Shown one piece after another: positions 35,435 through 43,184 of a stretch of 64,000 nt of DNA (its first letter is position 1; each line of letters starts with the position of its first letter). The notes beneath the pieces were generated by a model, which saw only the letters and a program-made list of their open reading frames with translations, was not told the DNA's origin and searched no databases. This DNA comes from Allosaccharopolyspora coralli (lineage in GTDB: Bacteria; Actinomycetota; Actinomycetes; Mycobacteriales; Pseudonocardiaceae). The translations under genes were made by a program, and so were the position numbers. The stretch is from the NCBI RefSeq assembly GCF_009664835.1, contig NZ_CP045929.1, positions 3,348,001 through 3,412,000 on the forward strand, in the 5' to 3' direction.

Positions 35435-36724
35435 ATGGCACAGGATCACCGGAACCAGCACGGCAGCGGCCAGGGGCAACTTCTCCCCCAGTCCTCACAG
35501 CCGGAAGCGCGGACACTCGCCGGCATTCTGCGTACCGAGACCGTCGGGGGCGCGTTGCTGCTGGCCGCCGCGGTGGTCGCGGTGGTGTGGGCAAACTCCC
35601 CGTTCAGCGAGGCGTATCAGACCGTCAGTGAGTTCGTCCCGTGGCCGGGCGGCGCCGCCGTGGGCCTCGACCTCGACATCTCGCACTGGGCCGCCGACGG
35701 GCTGCTCGCGATCTTCTTCTTCGTGGTCGGTCTCGAGCTCAAGCGCGAGTTCGTCGCGGGCGACCTACGCGATCCACGCCGCGCGCTGGTTCCTGTGGTC
35801 GCCGCGATTTGCGGCATGGCGGTTCCGGCGCTGGTGTACGTGGCGATCAACATCAACACCGGCGGTGACGCGCTGCGCGGGTGGGCGATTCCCACCGCGA
35901 CCGACATCGCCTTCGCTCTCGCGGTCCTGGCGATCATCAGCTCGCACCTGCCGAGCGGGCTCCGCGCGTTCCTGCTGACCCTCGCCGTGGTCGACGACCT
36001 GCTGGCCATCACGGTGATCGCGCTGTTCTACACCGACGACTTCCACCCCGCGATGCTCGGCGCCGCCCTGCTTCCGCTCGCCGCGTTCGGGCTCCTCGTG
36101 CAGTTCCGCAAGACGTGGTGGTGGGTGTTGATCCCGCTGGGACTGGCGACGTGGTTGCTCGTGCACGAGTCCGGGGTGCACGCCACCATCGCCGGCGTGC
36201 TGCTGGCCTTCACCGTGCCGGTGCACAGCAAGGACCCGTCTCAGCCCGGGCTCGCCGAACACTTCGAGCACCGCTGGCGGCCGATCTCGGCCGGAGTCGC
36301 CGTCCCGATGTTCGCCCTGTTCGCGGCCGGTGTCTCCCTCGGCTCGGAAGGCCTGGGCGGCGCGCTGACCGACCCGGTGGCGATCGGCGTCGCGGCTGGC
36401 CTCGTCGTCGGCAAGGTCGTCGGCATCTTCGGGTCGACGTTCGTGATGGGCAAGTTCACCAAGGCCCAGCTCGACGAGAACCTCGCCTGGTGGGACGTGC
36501 TCGGGGTCTCACTGCTGGCCGGGATCGGGTTCACGGTCTCGCTGCTGATCGGCGAGCTCGCGTTCGGCACGGGCAGCCCGCGCGACGAGCACGTCAAGGC
36601 GGCGGTGCTGTGCGGGTCGCTGATCGCCGCCGTGCTGGCCTCCCTCGTGCTGACCGCCCGCAATCGGGCCTACCGGCGCTTCGAGGAAGCCGAGGCGAGT
36701 CGCGGCGAGAGCGGCACCGGATAA
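35435..36724 (+). CDS. nhaA: Na+/H+ antiporter NhaA
   Basis: A 429-residue antiporter that expels sodium in exchange for protons. The unwound-helix motif [11 protein letters not shown] (Thr154-Asp156 region) and the ion-binding aspartates in AVVDDLLAI (187-188) are conserved, as is [13 protein letters not shown]. The N-terminal 30 residues are a hydrophilic extension rich in Gln/His/Ser. ATG at 35435 follows GAGAGGTAGGACGGCCGG. A copy of the 3'-end element begins 16 bases after the stop. Confidence 0.93.
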   Translation: MAQDHRNQHGSGQGQLLPQSSQPEARTLAGILRTETVGGALLLAAAVVAVVWANSPFSEAYQTVSEFVPWPGGAAVGLDLDISHWAADGLLAIFFFVVGLELKREFVAGDLRDPRRALVPVVAAICGMAVPALVYVAININTGGDALRGWAIPTATDIAFALAVLAIISSHLPSGLRAFLLTLAVVDDLLAITVIALFYTDDFHPAMLGAALLPLAAFGLLVQFRKTWWWVLIPLGLATWLLVHESGVHATIAGVLLAFTVPVHSKDPSQPGLAEHFEHRWRPISAGVAVPMFALFAAGVSLGSEGLGGALTDPVAIGVAAGLVVGKVVGIFGSTFVMGKFTKAQLDENLAWWDVLGVSLLAGIGFTVSLLIGELAFGTGSPRDEHVKAAVLCGSLIAAVLASLVLTARNRAYRRFEEAEASRGESGTG

Positions 36725-36739
36725 GTACTTCCGACGTTT

Positions 36740-36841
36740 TTGCTCGGTGGGTCGGGTAGCGGAACCTCACCTCGCGGGTGGCCGGTCCGCGTAGGCGCCG
36801 AGGAGACCGTCCACGCAGAGTGCCTGACCGAAGCCCTCACT
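36740..36841 (+). repeat. 3'-end repeat element, copy D (after nhaA)
   Basis: TTGCTCGGTGGGTCGGGTAG (36740-36759) continuing GCGGAACCTCACCTCG (to 36774), 16 bases after the nhaA stop. The tail (GCAGAGTGCCTGACCGAAGC) resembles sequence at about 61960-61985 in another copy. Confidence 0.72.
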
Positions 36842-36873
36842 CCGTCCGCCCCTGGCCGGTCACGGACACGAAA

Positions 36874-36917
36874 GAACCGCCCGGGACCATGTCGGGGGAA
36901 CAGGTCCCGGGCGGTTC
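36874..36917. terminator. Strong hairpin between nhaA and the M23 peptidase gene
   Basis: A perfect 15-bp stem (GAACCGCCCGGGACC with its complement, 14-base loop) between convergent genes, with TTCG after the stem in one direction and TTTC in the other. Probably a two-way terminator. Confidence 0.8.
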
Positions 36918-36975
36918 GTCGACGGCCCGAGTCGGGGGGACTCGCGCCGGGTCCGTCCGGCGGTGGCCGGGTTCG

Positions 36976-37893
36976 TCAGTAGCTGATGCCCCGCTCCTCC
37001 AGCCACGGCACCGGGTTGATCTTGCTGCCACCCTCGATGACCTCGAAGTGCAGGTGCGGCCCTGTCGACTGGCCCTTGTTGCCCATCGTGGCGATCTGCT
37101 CGCCGGCCTCGACCTGCTGGCCCTCGCTCACGTCGATGGTGTCGACGTGGCCGTAGACGGTGATCGTGCCGTCATCGTGCTGGACCCGGACCCACTGGCC
37201 GAAGCCACTGGCCGACCCGGCGTTGATGACCTCACCGCCGGTGGTCGAGTAGATCGGGGTGCCGATCGAGTTCGCGACGTCGATGCCGTTGTGGCTCGAG
37301 CCCGAGCGCTGACCGTAACCGGAGGTGAACTCGCCCTCGGCAGGCTTGGCGTAGCCGCTGCTGTTGGTGGCACCCGCCTGGTTGGAGGACGCCGCGGCCT
37401 GCTGCGCCTCGGCCTCCTGCTGCTGCTGTGCCTCGGCTTCCGCCTGCTGCTGACGCTCCGCCTCGGCCTGCTGCTGACGCTCCTGCTCAACCCGGGCTTG
37501 CTCGGCCCGCTCGGCCTCGGCCCGCTCCCGCTCCTGCTGCATGGCCTGTGCCTTCTGCATCTTGGCCTGCTCGGCAGCGGCGTCGGCGGCAGCCTTGGAC
37601 TTGAGGATCTCGGGGGCGTCCACGGGCTGCTGACGGTCGCCGTTCACGGCCTGACCCAGGTTCTGCTGGGCGGCGACCGGCTCGAACGGGCGGTCGTCGC
37701 CACCTCCGGCGTTGGCGGCCAGCGGCTGCCCGATGGCGACGAAGGCGCCCGTGGCGACGACCGCCGCGAGAACCTTGTTGCGCAGCGGCTTGCCCTGACC
37801 GGGGCCGGACTTCTCGGGAGTGGAGTGGTCGGGGGAGTTCTCGGAGGCCGCCGACATCGGGGTATGCCGGTCCTCCTGGCGGTGCTTGCCCAT
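36976..37893 (-). CDS. M23-family peptidoglycan endopeptidase with coiled-coil stalk
   Basis: A 305-residue envelope protein. After a basic cytoplasmic start, residues 39-60 form a signal anchor (NKVLAAVVATGAFVAIGQPL). Residues about 95-170 are a Gln/Glu/Ala coiled coil (repeated ERQQQAEAE). The C-terminal LytM domain has the zinc residues in SSHNGIDVAN and GPHLHFEV. Such proteins cut stem-peptide crosslinks or activate amidases during growth and division. ATG at 37893. The upstream region (37894-38100) is long and AT-richer than average and carries an AACACT direct repeat. Confidence 0.9.
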   Translation of the reverse strand: MGKHRQEDRHTPMSAASENSPDHSTPEKSGPGQGKPLRNKVLAAVVATGAFVAIGQPLAANAGGGDDRPFEPVAAQQNLGQAVNGDRQQPVDAPEILKSKAAADAAAEQAKMQKAQAMQQERERAEAERAEQARVEQERQQQAEAERQQQAEAEAQQQQEAEAQQAAASSNQAGATNSSGYAKPAEGEFTSGYGQRSGSSHNGIDVANSIGTPIYSTTGGEVINAGSASGFGQWVRVQHDDGTITVYGHVDTIDVSEGQQVEAGEQIATMGNKGQSTGPHLHFEVIEGGSKINPVPWLEERGISY

Positions 37894-38529
37894 GTTCGCC
37901 TCTCGTCGTCTCGGGGAGGCCGGTCACTTCCCGTCGGGGGGCGGGTGGTCCCTCTTCGGGGCGAGGAACCTCGTGACCGAACCGTGACGTTTCAGCGAAG
38001 AACGTAGCTAAGAGTTATCGGAGCGGCAAGCCTTCACCCAACAGGTGCAGGTTGATCGTGTGGCATCACTCTCTTTGAACACTTTATGTAACACTCGAAG
38101 ATGACCATCGGGTAACGCGCCCACCCTGCCCGACGCCGCGCACACCGATCCGTCGTCCACCGATCACGCCGGCGGTCCACCCGGGACACGCCGCGCACCC
38201 CTGCCCGCGACCACGAGGTCATTTCGGCTGGTATGCCGACGACGCGATCCCGGAGCCCGAACCACCACACGAACGGGGGACACTCATGCCTCTGACCTCG
38301 CATGATCAGCGCTGGTGACCACGATGGACAGTACGAAGATCGCCCCAGAGTCGACACACGCGTGCGACACGCGCCACGAAACGGCCGCACAGTGACGTCG
38401 GACACAGTTTCCGGAGATGATCGTCGCCGCGGGTCACACCCCTCGCGTGTGCGTACACAGACCTGCATCGACACCTCCCGGAGCGTGGGACAACTGTCGC
38501 GTCGGTGGCACGTCTGTTTGACTGTCGCC
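37894..38529. other. Intergenic region between M23 gene and leader peptide
   Basis: About 640 bases without a convincing gene. The first 200 bases would be the 5' leader and promoter of the M23 gene; AACACT occurs twice 12 bases apart (38078-38083 and 38090-38095) in its most AT-rich part, resembling tandem half-sites of an OmpR-type regulator. Toward 38500 the sequence should contain the promoter for the sulfur-linked leader peptide. No known riboswitch could be recognised with confidence. Confidence 0.4.
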
Positions 38530-38622
38530 ATGACCCAAGGCGATCCAGGACTGCTGCTCGTTCAGCGCCTGCACGTGGACCTGCTCCGGGTCGTCTCCAC
38601 CGGGTGTCTCACGGAGCGCTGA
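38530..38622 (+). CDS. Leader peptide of the cysteine-attenuator type
   Basis: A 30-codon ORF (MTQGDPGLLLVQ then RLHVDLLRVVSTGCLTER) that carries the motif R-x-HVDL-x-RV-x-S-x-x-C. The same motif is found in the short leader peptides that precede sulfate, sulfite and cysteine genes in many actinobacteria, where ribosome movement over the cysteine codons regulates downstream expression. It lies 93 bases before the TauE/SafE exporter, with a GC-rich inverted repeat (GCCGGCG/CCGCCGGC near 38675) between them that could form the attenuator. A TTGACT box six bases before the ATG suggests a leaderless transcript, but this is weak. Confidence 0.75.
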   Translation: MTQGDPGLLLVQRLHVDLLRVVSTGCLTER

Positions 38623-38715
38623 CCAGCACCCGAGCCGTCAGCTCCTGCTCCAGTTCCCTCGACGCTCACCGCCGGCGCCGCCGGCAGAGACCTCACGCCT
38701 CTTTGGAGACACCAC

Positions 38716-39618
38716 GTGCAAGCGTTCATCATCTTCGCCATCGGCGGGTTCATCGCCCAGCTGGTGGATGGCTCGCTCGGCATGGCCTACGGGGTCACGT
38801 CGACGACCATTCTGCTGACGGCGGGCCTCACCCCGGCGGCCGCCTCGGCCTCGGTCCACCTCGCCGAGATCGGTACCTCCGTGGCCTCCGGCCTCTCGCA
38901 CTGGCGCTTCGGCAACGTCGATTGGAAGATGGCGCTGGCTCTCGGCATCCCCGGCGCGATCGGCGCCTTCCTCGGCGCCACCGCGCTGAGTAATCTCTCC
39001 ACCGCGGCCGCCGCGCCGTGGATGGCCACGATCCTGGTCGTCATCGGCGCCTACGTGCTGTTCCGGTTCGCGTTCCGGCCGGTCCGGCGGCGACAGCTCA
39101 CCGGAGTCAGTCCGAAGTTCGTCGCGCCGCTGGGCTTCATCGCCGGGTTCATCGACTCCACCGGAGGCGGCGGCTGGGGACCGGTGTCCACGCCGACGCT
39201 GCTCAGCACCGGCAAGATCGAACCGCGCAAGGTCGTCGGCTCCGTCGACACCAGCGAGTTCTTCGTCGCGATCGCCGCGAGTTTCGGGTTCCTCTTCGCG
39301 CTCGGCAGCTCCGGCCTGTCCTGGATCACGGTGGCGGGGCTGCTGCTCGGCGGCGTCATCGCGGCACCGCTGGCTGCCTACCTGGTGCGGATCGTGCCGA
39401 TGCGACTCATCGGCGTCGGAGCGGGCGGGCTCATCGTGCTCACCAACAGCCGCACCCTCGTCAACGCCTTCGACCTCTCGTTCCCGCCGCCGGTCGTGCT
39501 CTACGGCGTTCTCACGGTCACCTGGCTCGCCGCGCTGGCCTGGACCGTCTACAACGTGGTGCTGGAGCGTCGCACCGAGGCGGTCGAAGAGAAAGCCGAG
39601 GAACCGGTCGTCAGCTGA
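38716..39618 (+). CDS. TauE/SafE-family sulfite/anion exporter
   Basis: A 300-residue membrane protein with about eight helices and two repeats of the TauE/SafE fold (GGFIAQLVDGSLGMAYG and GFIAGFIDSTGGGGWGP, each with the conserved Gly/Asp loop). The family exports sulfite, sulfoacetate or related organosulfur anions, or imports sulfate-like ions. GTG start at 38716 follows GGAG. The upstream leader peptide argues that this copy is controlled by sulfur or cysteine supply. The next gene in the region with a sulfur link is the UDP-sulfoquinovose synthase at 41656. Confidence 0.87.
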   Translation: MQAFIIFAIGGFIAQLVDGSLGMAYGVTSTTILLTAGLTPAAASASVHLAEIGTSVASGLSHWRFGNVDWKMALALGIPGAIGAFLGATALSNLSTAAAAPWMATILVVIGAYVLFRFAFRPVRRRQLTGVSPKFVAPLGFIAGFIDSTGGGGWGPVSTPTLLSTGKIEPRKVVGSVDTSEFFVAIAASFGFLFALGSSGLSWITVAGLLLGGVIAAPLAAYLVRIVPMRLIGVGAGGLIVLTNSRTLVNAFDLSFPPPVVLYGVLTVTWLAALAWTVYNVVLERRTEAVEEKAEEPVVS

Positions 39619-39899
39619 GAGGGCATGGTGGAACTTGGTGGGTGGTCCGGTACCGGCGTCCCACCTTGCCCCGGCTGGTCACTTGTGACCGTGCCCTACG
39701 GGCACAAGAGCCAGTTCACGCTGAGAGTGCATTGGGGAACTGTCCTTGGTGCCCGTAGGGCACGGTCATACGTGCCCAGCCGCAGAAAAGTGAGGGGCTC
39801 CGGCGTTCCAGTTCGCGCCTCGCAAGGCAGGGGTTCTCGCCGCGTACGCGTGGTACTCAAGAGGACCCCTGACCTTCCCCCTGGTGGCCGGACACGTGG

Positions 39900-40787
39900 T
39901 TATGCGGCCTCGGGTATCTCTTGCTGTTCCCATTGTTCGGGGCTGGCATAGCCCAGGGTGGAGTGCAGTCGTCTGCGGTTGTACCAGGTCTGGATCCAGA
40001 CGAAGATGGCCTGGCGTGCCTGGGCTCGGGTGGTGAAGCGGTGTCGGTGCACGAGTTCTCGTTTCAGGGCCCCGAAAAACGACTCCACGATGGCGTTGTC
40101 CCAGCATATCCCGGTGCGCCCGAGTGAACGCCGAATGCCCAGTTCGCGGCAGTGTTGGGCGAACTGAGCACTGGTGTACTGACATCCGCGGTCGCTATGG
40201 AAGATCACCCCGGCGACGTTGCCACCGCGAGTGGCTACCGCGTTGTCCAGGCAGTCTGCGACGAGGTCGGTGCGCAGGTAGCTGGCCATGGCATAGCCCA
40301 GTACCCGGCGTGAGCCGACATCGAGGACGGCGGCCAGGTACAACCAGCCCTCGTCGGTGGGGATGTAGGTGATGTCGCTAGCCCAGCGCTGGTCTGGCAG
40401 GCCGGGCATGAAGTCCCTACCGAGCAGGTCCGGGGCGGGTTCCGGTTGGTCCGCGGGAACTGTGGTGCGTACCCGCTTGCGCGGGTGCACACCGACGAGG
40501 TCGTGAGCCCGCATCAACCGCTCCACGCGCTTGTGGTTGACTACCCAGCCCCGGTGGCGCAGCTCGGCATGCACTCGGGGTGAGCCGTAGGTGCCACCGG
40601 AGGCTTCGTGCACCGAGTGGAGCTCGGTGACCAGGTCGTCCTCGGCCTGCTGGGCCGGGCTCGGTTCACTGGCCTGGGCTCGTCGCCAGTCGTAGTAGGC
40701 CGAGGTCGAGACCCCGGCGGCGTGGCAGGCGGCCGCTACCGTGAAGCCGTCGGCCTTCTGGGAGTCAACGAAGCGGTAGCGGGTCAC
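39900..40787 (-). CDS. IS3-family transposase OrfB (integrase core)
   Basis: A 295-residue transposase with a helix-turn-helix-like N-terminal part (TYGSPRVHAELRHRG) and the DDE core: WASDITYIPTDEGW, IFHSDRGCQYTS and NAIVESFFGALKRE, ending YNRRRLHSTLGYASP. It is a different IS3 member from the one at 14993 (only family-level similarity). GTG start at 40787 overlaps the orfA stop (GTGA). The frame is intact. Confidence 0.93.
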   Translation of the reverse strand: MTRYRFVDSQKADGFTVAAACHAAGVSTSAYYDWRRAQASEPSPAQQAEDDLVTELHSVHEASGGTYGSPRVHAELRHRGWVVNHKRVERLMRAHDLVGVHPRKRVRTTVPADQPEPAPDLLGRDFMPGLPDQRWASDITYIPTDEGWLYLAAVLDVGSRRVLGYAMASYLRTDLVADCLDNAVATRGGNVAGVIFHSDRGCQYTSAQFAQHCRELGIRRSLGRTGICWDNAIVESFFGALKRELVHRHRFTTRAQARQAIFVWIQTWYNRRRLHSTLGYASPEQWEQQEIPEAA

Positions 40788-41086
40788 TCTGTCGACTCCC
40801 TCACCCAGAAGGCCGTGGCTCGTTTGAGCAGGTCACGCTCCATACGGAGCTTCGCGTTCTCCTGCTCCAGCTCGGCCAGCCGCGTGCGCTCTGAGGTGCT
40901 CAAGCCCTCTTGCTGGCCCCGGTCGATGCGGGCCTGCTTGACCCAGTTACCCAGGGTCGAGTCATAGATCCCCAGATCCCGGGCGGCCTCGGCCACCGAC
41001 TTGCCGCCGGTCAGCACCAGCTCGACGGCATCCCGCTTGAACTCCGCCGAGAACTTCCGACGGGTTCGTCGTTGCCCTTCGGTCAC
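40784..41086 (-). CDS. IS3-family transposase OrfA (HTH)
   Basis: A 100-residue DNA-binding subunit with helix-turn-helix SVAEAARDLGIYDSTLGNWV and a zipper-like helix RLAELEQENAKLRMERDLL. The GTG at 41086 is preferred since GGAGAG lies eight bases upstream; a TTG at 41101 would add five residues. Confidence 0.9.
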   Translation of the reverse strand: MTEGQRRTRRKFSAEFKRDAVELVLTGGKSVAEAARDLGIYDSTLGNWVKQARIDRGQQEGLSTSERTRLAELEQENAKLRMERDLLKRATAFWVRESTE

Positions 41087-41221
41087 GCGGACACTCTCCA
41101 ATCAACTCGAGTGTCCGGTCCACCGGGGGAAGCTCACCCCAACGCCGCGAGGCGCGAACTGGGGCGGCGGTACCCGACCACCTACCTCAGTTCCACAACG
41201 CGATCTGACACCGACACGGTA

Positions 41222-41254
41222 GGTGCCCCGGGTGCTACCAGCGCCCGGGGCACC
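41222..41254. terminator. GC-rich hairpin
   Basis: An 11-bp perfect stem (GGTGCCCCGGG and complement, loop of 11) downstream of the MITE-like element, in a 450-base stretch without genes. It could have been the original terminator of the TauE gene. Confidence 0.5.
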
Positions 41255-41325
41255 GCTCCCCGTACCGTGACCCCGCCCGGGCACAGCGCCCGCCGGCAGG
41301 ACCGCCCAGTCTGCCAAGGCACGGT

Positions 41326-41354
41326 GGCATATTCCATACAGTTCGGCATATTCC
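41326..41354. repeat. Direct repeat GGCATATTCC, two copies
   Basis: GGCATATTCC at 41326-41335 and 41345-41354, 19 bases apart, in the only AT-rich patch of the region 41197-41440. No gene starts next to it, so its role is unclear. Confidence 0.4.
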
Positions 41355-41382
41355 CACCCGTCCGGCCCCACGGACGAGAAAC

Positions 41383-41416
41383 GGGCCGCGCCCCCGCCGA
41401 AGCGGCAGCGCGGCCC
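41383..41416. terminator. GC-rich hairpin downstream of sqdB
   Basis: GGGCCGCGC (41383-41391) pairs with GCGCGGCCC (41408-41416), with extra GCCG/CGGC pairing inside. It lies beyond the 3'-end repeat that follows the sqdB stop. Confidence 0.5.
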
Positions 41417-41440
41417 CTGAAAAACTCCTCACCCCAATGA

Positions 41441-41620
41441 GCTGTCGTCGTGTCGTGTCAGCGGCGGAGCCGCTGATTGACCCCGTACGCAGCCGAGCCA
41501 CCGGCGGGTTCTCAGCGTCCTCCTCGCGAGGACAGCGTTTCGTGGCCTAGGTGGCTACTCGAGAAACCGATCCAGCAGCGAGGAGAGCGCTGAGGTTCCG
41601 CCACCCGACCCACCGAGCAA
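41441..41620 (-). repeat. Long dispersed repeat ending in 3'-end element, copy E (after sqdB)
   Basis: Closely similar to 33148-33330 over about 180 bases, starting GCTGTCGTCGTGTCGTGTCA on the plus strand. On the minus strand it opens TTGCTCGGTGGGTCGGGTGG, 36 bases after the stop of the sqdB-like gene, and includes GCGGAACCTCAG. Confidence 0.75.
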
Positions 41621-41655
41621 GACCTTCAGTGAGGAGTTCCCAACGACAGCGTGCG

Positions 41656-42825
41656 TCAGTCGCCCGTCCGCATCGGGCTGGACGCCTCACGCCACTTCAC
41701 CGTCGGACGCATCGCGGCGTCGTCGACACGGTGCTTGAAGCTCTCCGCCACCCCGAACAGCGACTCGATGAGCGTGTTCGACAGCAAGTGCGGCTCCAGA
41801 CCCAGCTCGACCAGACCGGTGTGCACCACGTTGTAGTAGTGCTCGGACTGCTCGACACGCGGGTTGTCGAGGTGCTCCACGGTGACCGAACCGTCGTAGC
41901 TGTTCGCCACGACCTTCGCGATCTCCTCGACGGAGAAGCTCTCGGTCATCTGGTTGAACACCCGGAACTCACCGCGCTCGGCCGGGTTCTCCGACGCCAG
42001 ACGGATGCACTCGACCGTGTCGCGGATGTCGATGATGCCGCGAGTCTGCGTGCCGGATCCGTACACGGTCAGCGGGTGCCCGAGCACCGCCTGGATGACG
42101 AACCGGTTCAGCACGGTGCCGAAGATCGCGTCGTAGTCGAACCGCGTCGCCAGCCGCGGGTCGCGTTTGGTCTGCGGTGTCTCCTGGCCGTAGACCACGC
42201 CCTGATTGAGGTCCGTGGCCCGCAGGCCCCAGATGCGGCAGCCGAACTCGATGTTGTGGCTGTCGTGCACCTTGCTGAGGTGGTAAAAGGAGCCCGGCTT
42301 CTTCGGGAAGAGCATCCGGTCCTTGCGGCCCTTGTGCTCGACCTCCAGCCAGCCTTCTTCGATGTCGATGTTCGGCGTGCCGTACTCGCCCATCGTGCCC
42401 AGCTTGACCAGGTGGATCTCCGGATCGATCTCCTGAATCGCGAACATCACGTTGAGGTTGCCCACCACGTTGTTCTGCTGGGTGTACACGGCATGCTTGC
42501 GGTCGATCATGGAGTACGGCGCGGCACGTTGCTCGGCGAAGTGCACGATGGTGTCCGGACGGAAGTCGCGGACCATCGCGTAGGTGAACTCGGCGTCGAC
42601 GAGATCACCGTAGTACGAGGTGATCGTCTTACCCGAGACTTCGCGCCACGCATCGACGCGGACCTGAAGCGGTTCGATCGGAACCAGACTCTGTACGCCC
42701 ATCTCGTGGTCGTAGGCCCGCCGAGCCATGTTGTCGGCGACTGCGACGTCGTGACCGCAGTCGGACAGATGCAGAGCGGTCGGCCAACCGAGGTAGCCGT
42801 CCCCCCCGAGGACGAGGATTCGCAC
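41656..42825 (-). CDS. sqdB: UDP-sulfoquinovose synthase (SqdB/SQD1-like)
   Basis: A 389-residue extended short-chain dehydrogenase, strongly like plant SQD1 and bacterial SqdB, which convert UDP-glucose plus sulfite to UDP-sulfoquinovose. The nucleotide site is LVLGGDGYLGWPTALHLS; family-specific blocks are HFAEQRAAPYSMIDR, GTMGEYGTPNIDIEEG (catalytic Thr), SFYHLSKVHDSHN (Tyr-Lys pair) and RATDLNQGVVYG. GTG at 42825 is preferred: AAGGGAG lies eight bases upstream and homologues start at the same MRILVLGGDGYLGW; an ATG at 42846 has no ribosome site. The TauE exporter and the sugar-transfer genes nearby suggest a sulfosugar for lipid or glycan. Confidence 0.92.
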   Translation of the reverse strand: MRILVLGGDGYLGWPTALHLSDCGHDVAVADNMARRAYDHEMGVQSLVPIEPLQVRVDAWREVSGKTITSYYGDLVDAEFTYAMVRDFRPDTIVHFAEQRAAPYSMIDRKHAVYTQQNNVVGNLNVMFAIQEIDPEIHLVKLGTMGEYGTPNIDIEEGWLEVEHKGRKDRMLFPKKPGSFYHLSKVHDSHNIEFGCRIWGLRATDLNQGVVYGQETPQTKRDPRLATRFDYDAIFGTVLNRFVIQAVLGHPLTVYGSGTQTRGIIDIRDTVECIRLASENPAERGEFRVFNQMTESFSVEEIAKVVANSYDGSVTVEHLDNPRVEQSEHYYNVVHTGLVELGLEPHLLSNTLIESLFGVAESFKHRVDDAAMRPTVKWREASSPMRTGD

Positions 42826-43184
42826 GCCTTGTTCTCCCTTGTTCATGGGCGGCACCGCCGGCACCGGAGCAGCCCCGAGGCTTTCCGAGGTACCGGGACA
42901 CCCGGCACGATAAGCAGTGCTCTGTTCGAGCACGGTGAAGGTACGCCTCTTCTACCACCACCGGGTCGAGATGACCACGAGCATGCTCTCATCCCATACC
43001 CGCACGACGAAGCATTGTGTGGGCAATGGTTGCCCAGCGCTGTCCGACACGCCAGCGATGTCCCGATTGGCCAGCGCACGTCCCATGCGGACGGCCACGG
43101 ATCGGGGGGCGGCGGACGAGGCGACGCTCGTGGCGCTCGGTATCGTTCGATCCGAACAGGTGACACCCACCGGAAGGGACCGGA
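42826..43184. promoter_or_regulatory. Divergent promoter region with palindrome
   Basis: The 359 bases between divergent sqdB and gtrA hold no gene. TGGGCAA - TGG - TTGCCCA (43020-43036) is a perfect 7-bp inverted repeat with a 3-base gap near the middle and is a candidate operator that could control both directions. Confidence 0.45.

Larger units (their letters stand above)
39870..41136 (-). mobile_element. IS3-family insertion sequence no. 2, exact ends
   Basis: Ends TGACCTTCCCCC (left) and GGGGGAAGCTCA (right) lie inside an inverted repeat of about 26 bases with one gap. The element is 1267 bp and flanked by CCCC on both sides (39866-39869, 41137-41140). The uninterrupted repeat at 29077-29105 reads AAGAGGACCCCAACGCCG, proving the insertion point and showing that CCCC (three or four bases) is the target duplication. 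Confidence 0.93.
39628..41196. repeat. MITE-like repeat, full copy split by IS3 no. 2
   Basis: Terminal inverted repeats of about 32 bases: GTGGAACTTGGTGGGTGGTC onward (39628-39659), and its near complement ending in TCAGTTCCAC at 41165-41196. Without the IS the element is about 300 bases. The interior contains two facing copies of CGTGCCCTACGGGCAC-like hairpins (about 39690 and 39749) and GTGCATTGGGGAACTG. There is no ORF and no transposase, so it would have been moved in trans. It starts nine bases after the TauE stop. Confidence 0.72.

Noticed and set aside
37894-38100. Possible c-di-AMP (ydaO) riboswitch before the M23 peptidase
   Set aside because: GAGGGACCACC and GGGAAGTGACCGG loosely recall ydaO boxes, but the conserved 3' half (CAGCUAAC region) is missing before the start codon. 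Kept only as a question for a covariance search.
38034-38622. Longer ORFs on both strands of the gap before TauE
   Set aside because: They lack ribosome sites, have unusual composition and no family; only the 30-codon leader peptide has a recognisable motif.
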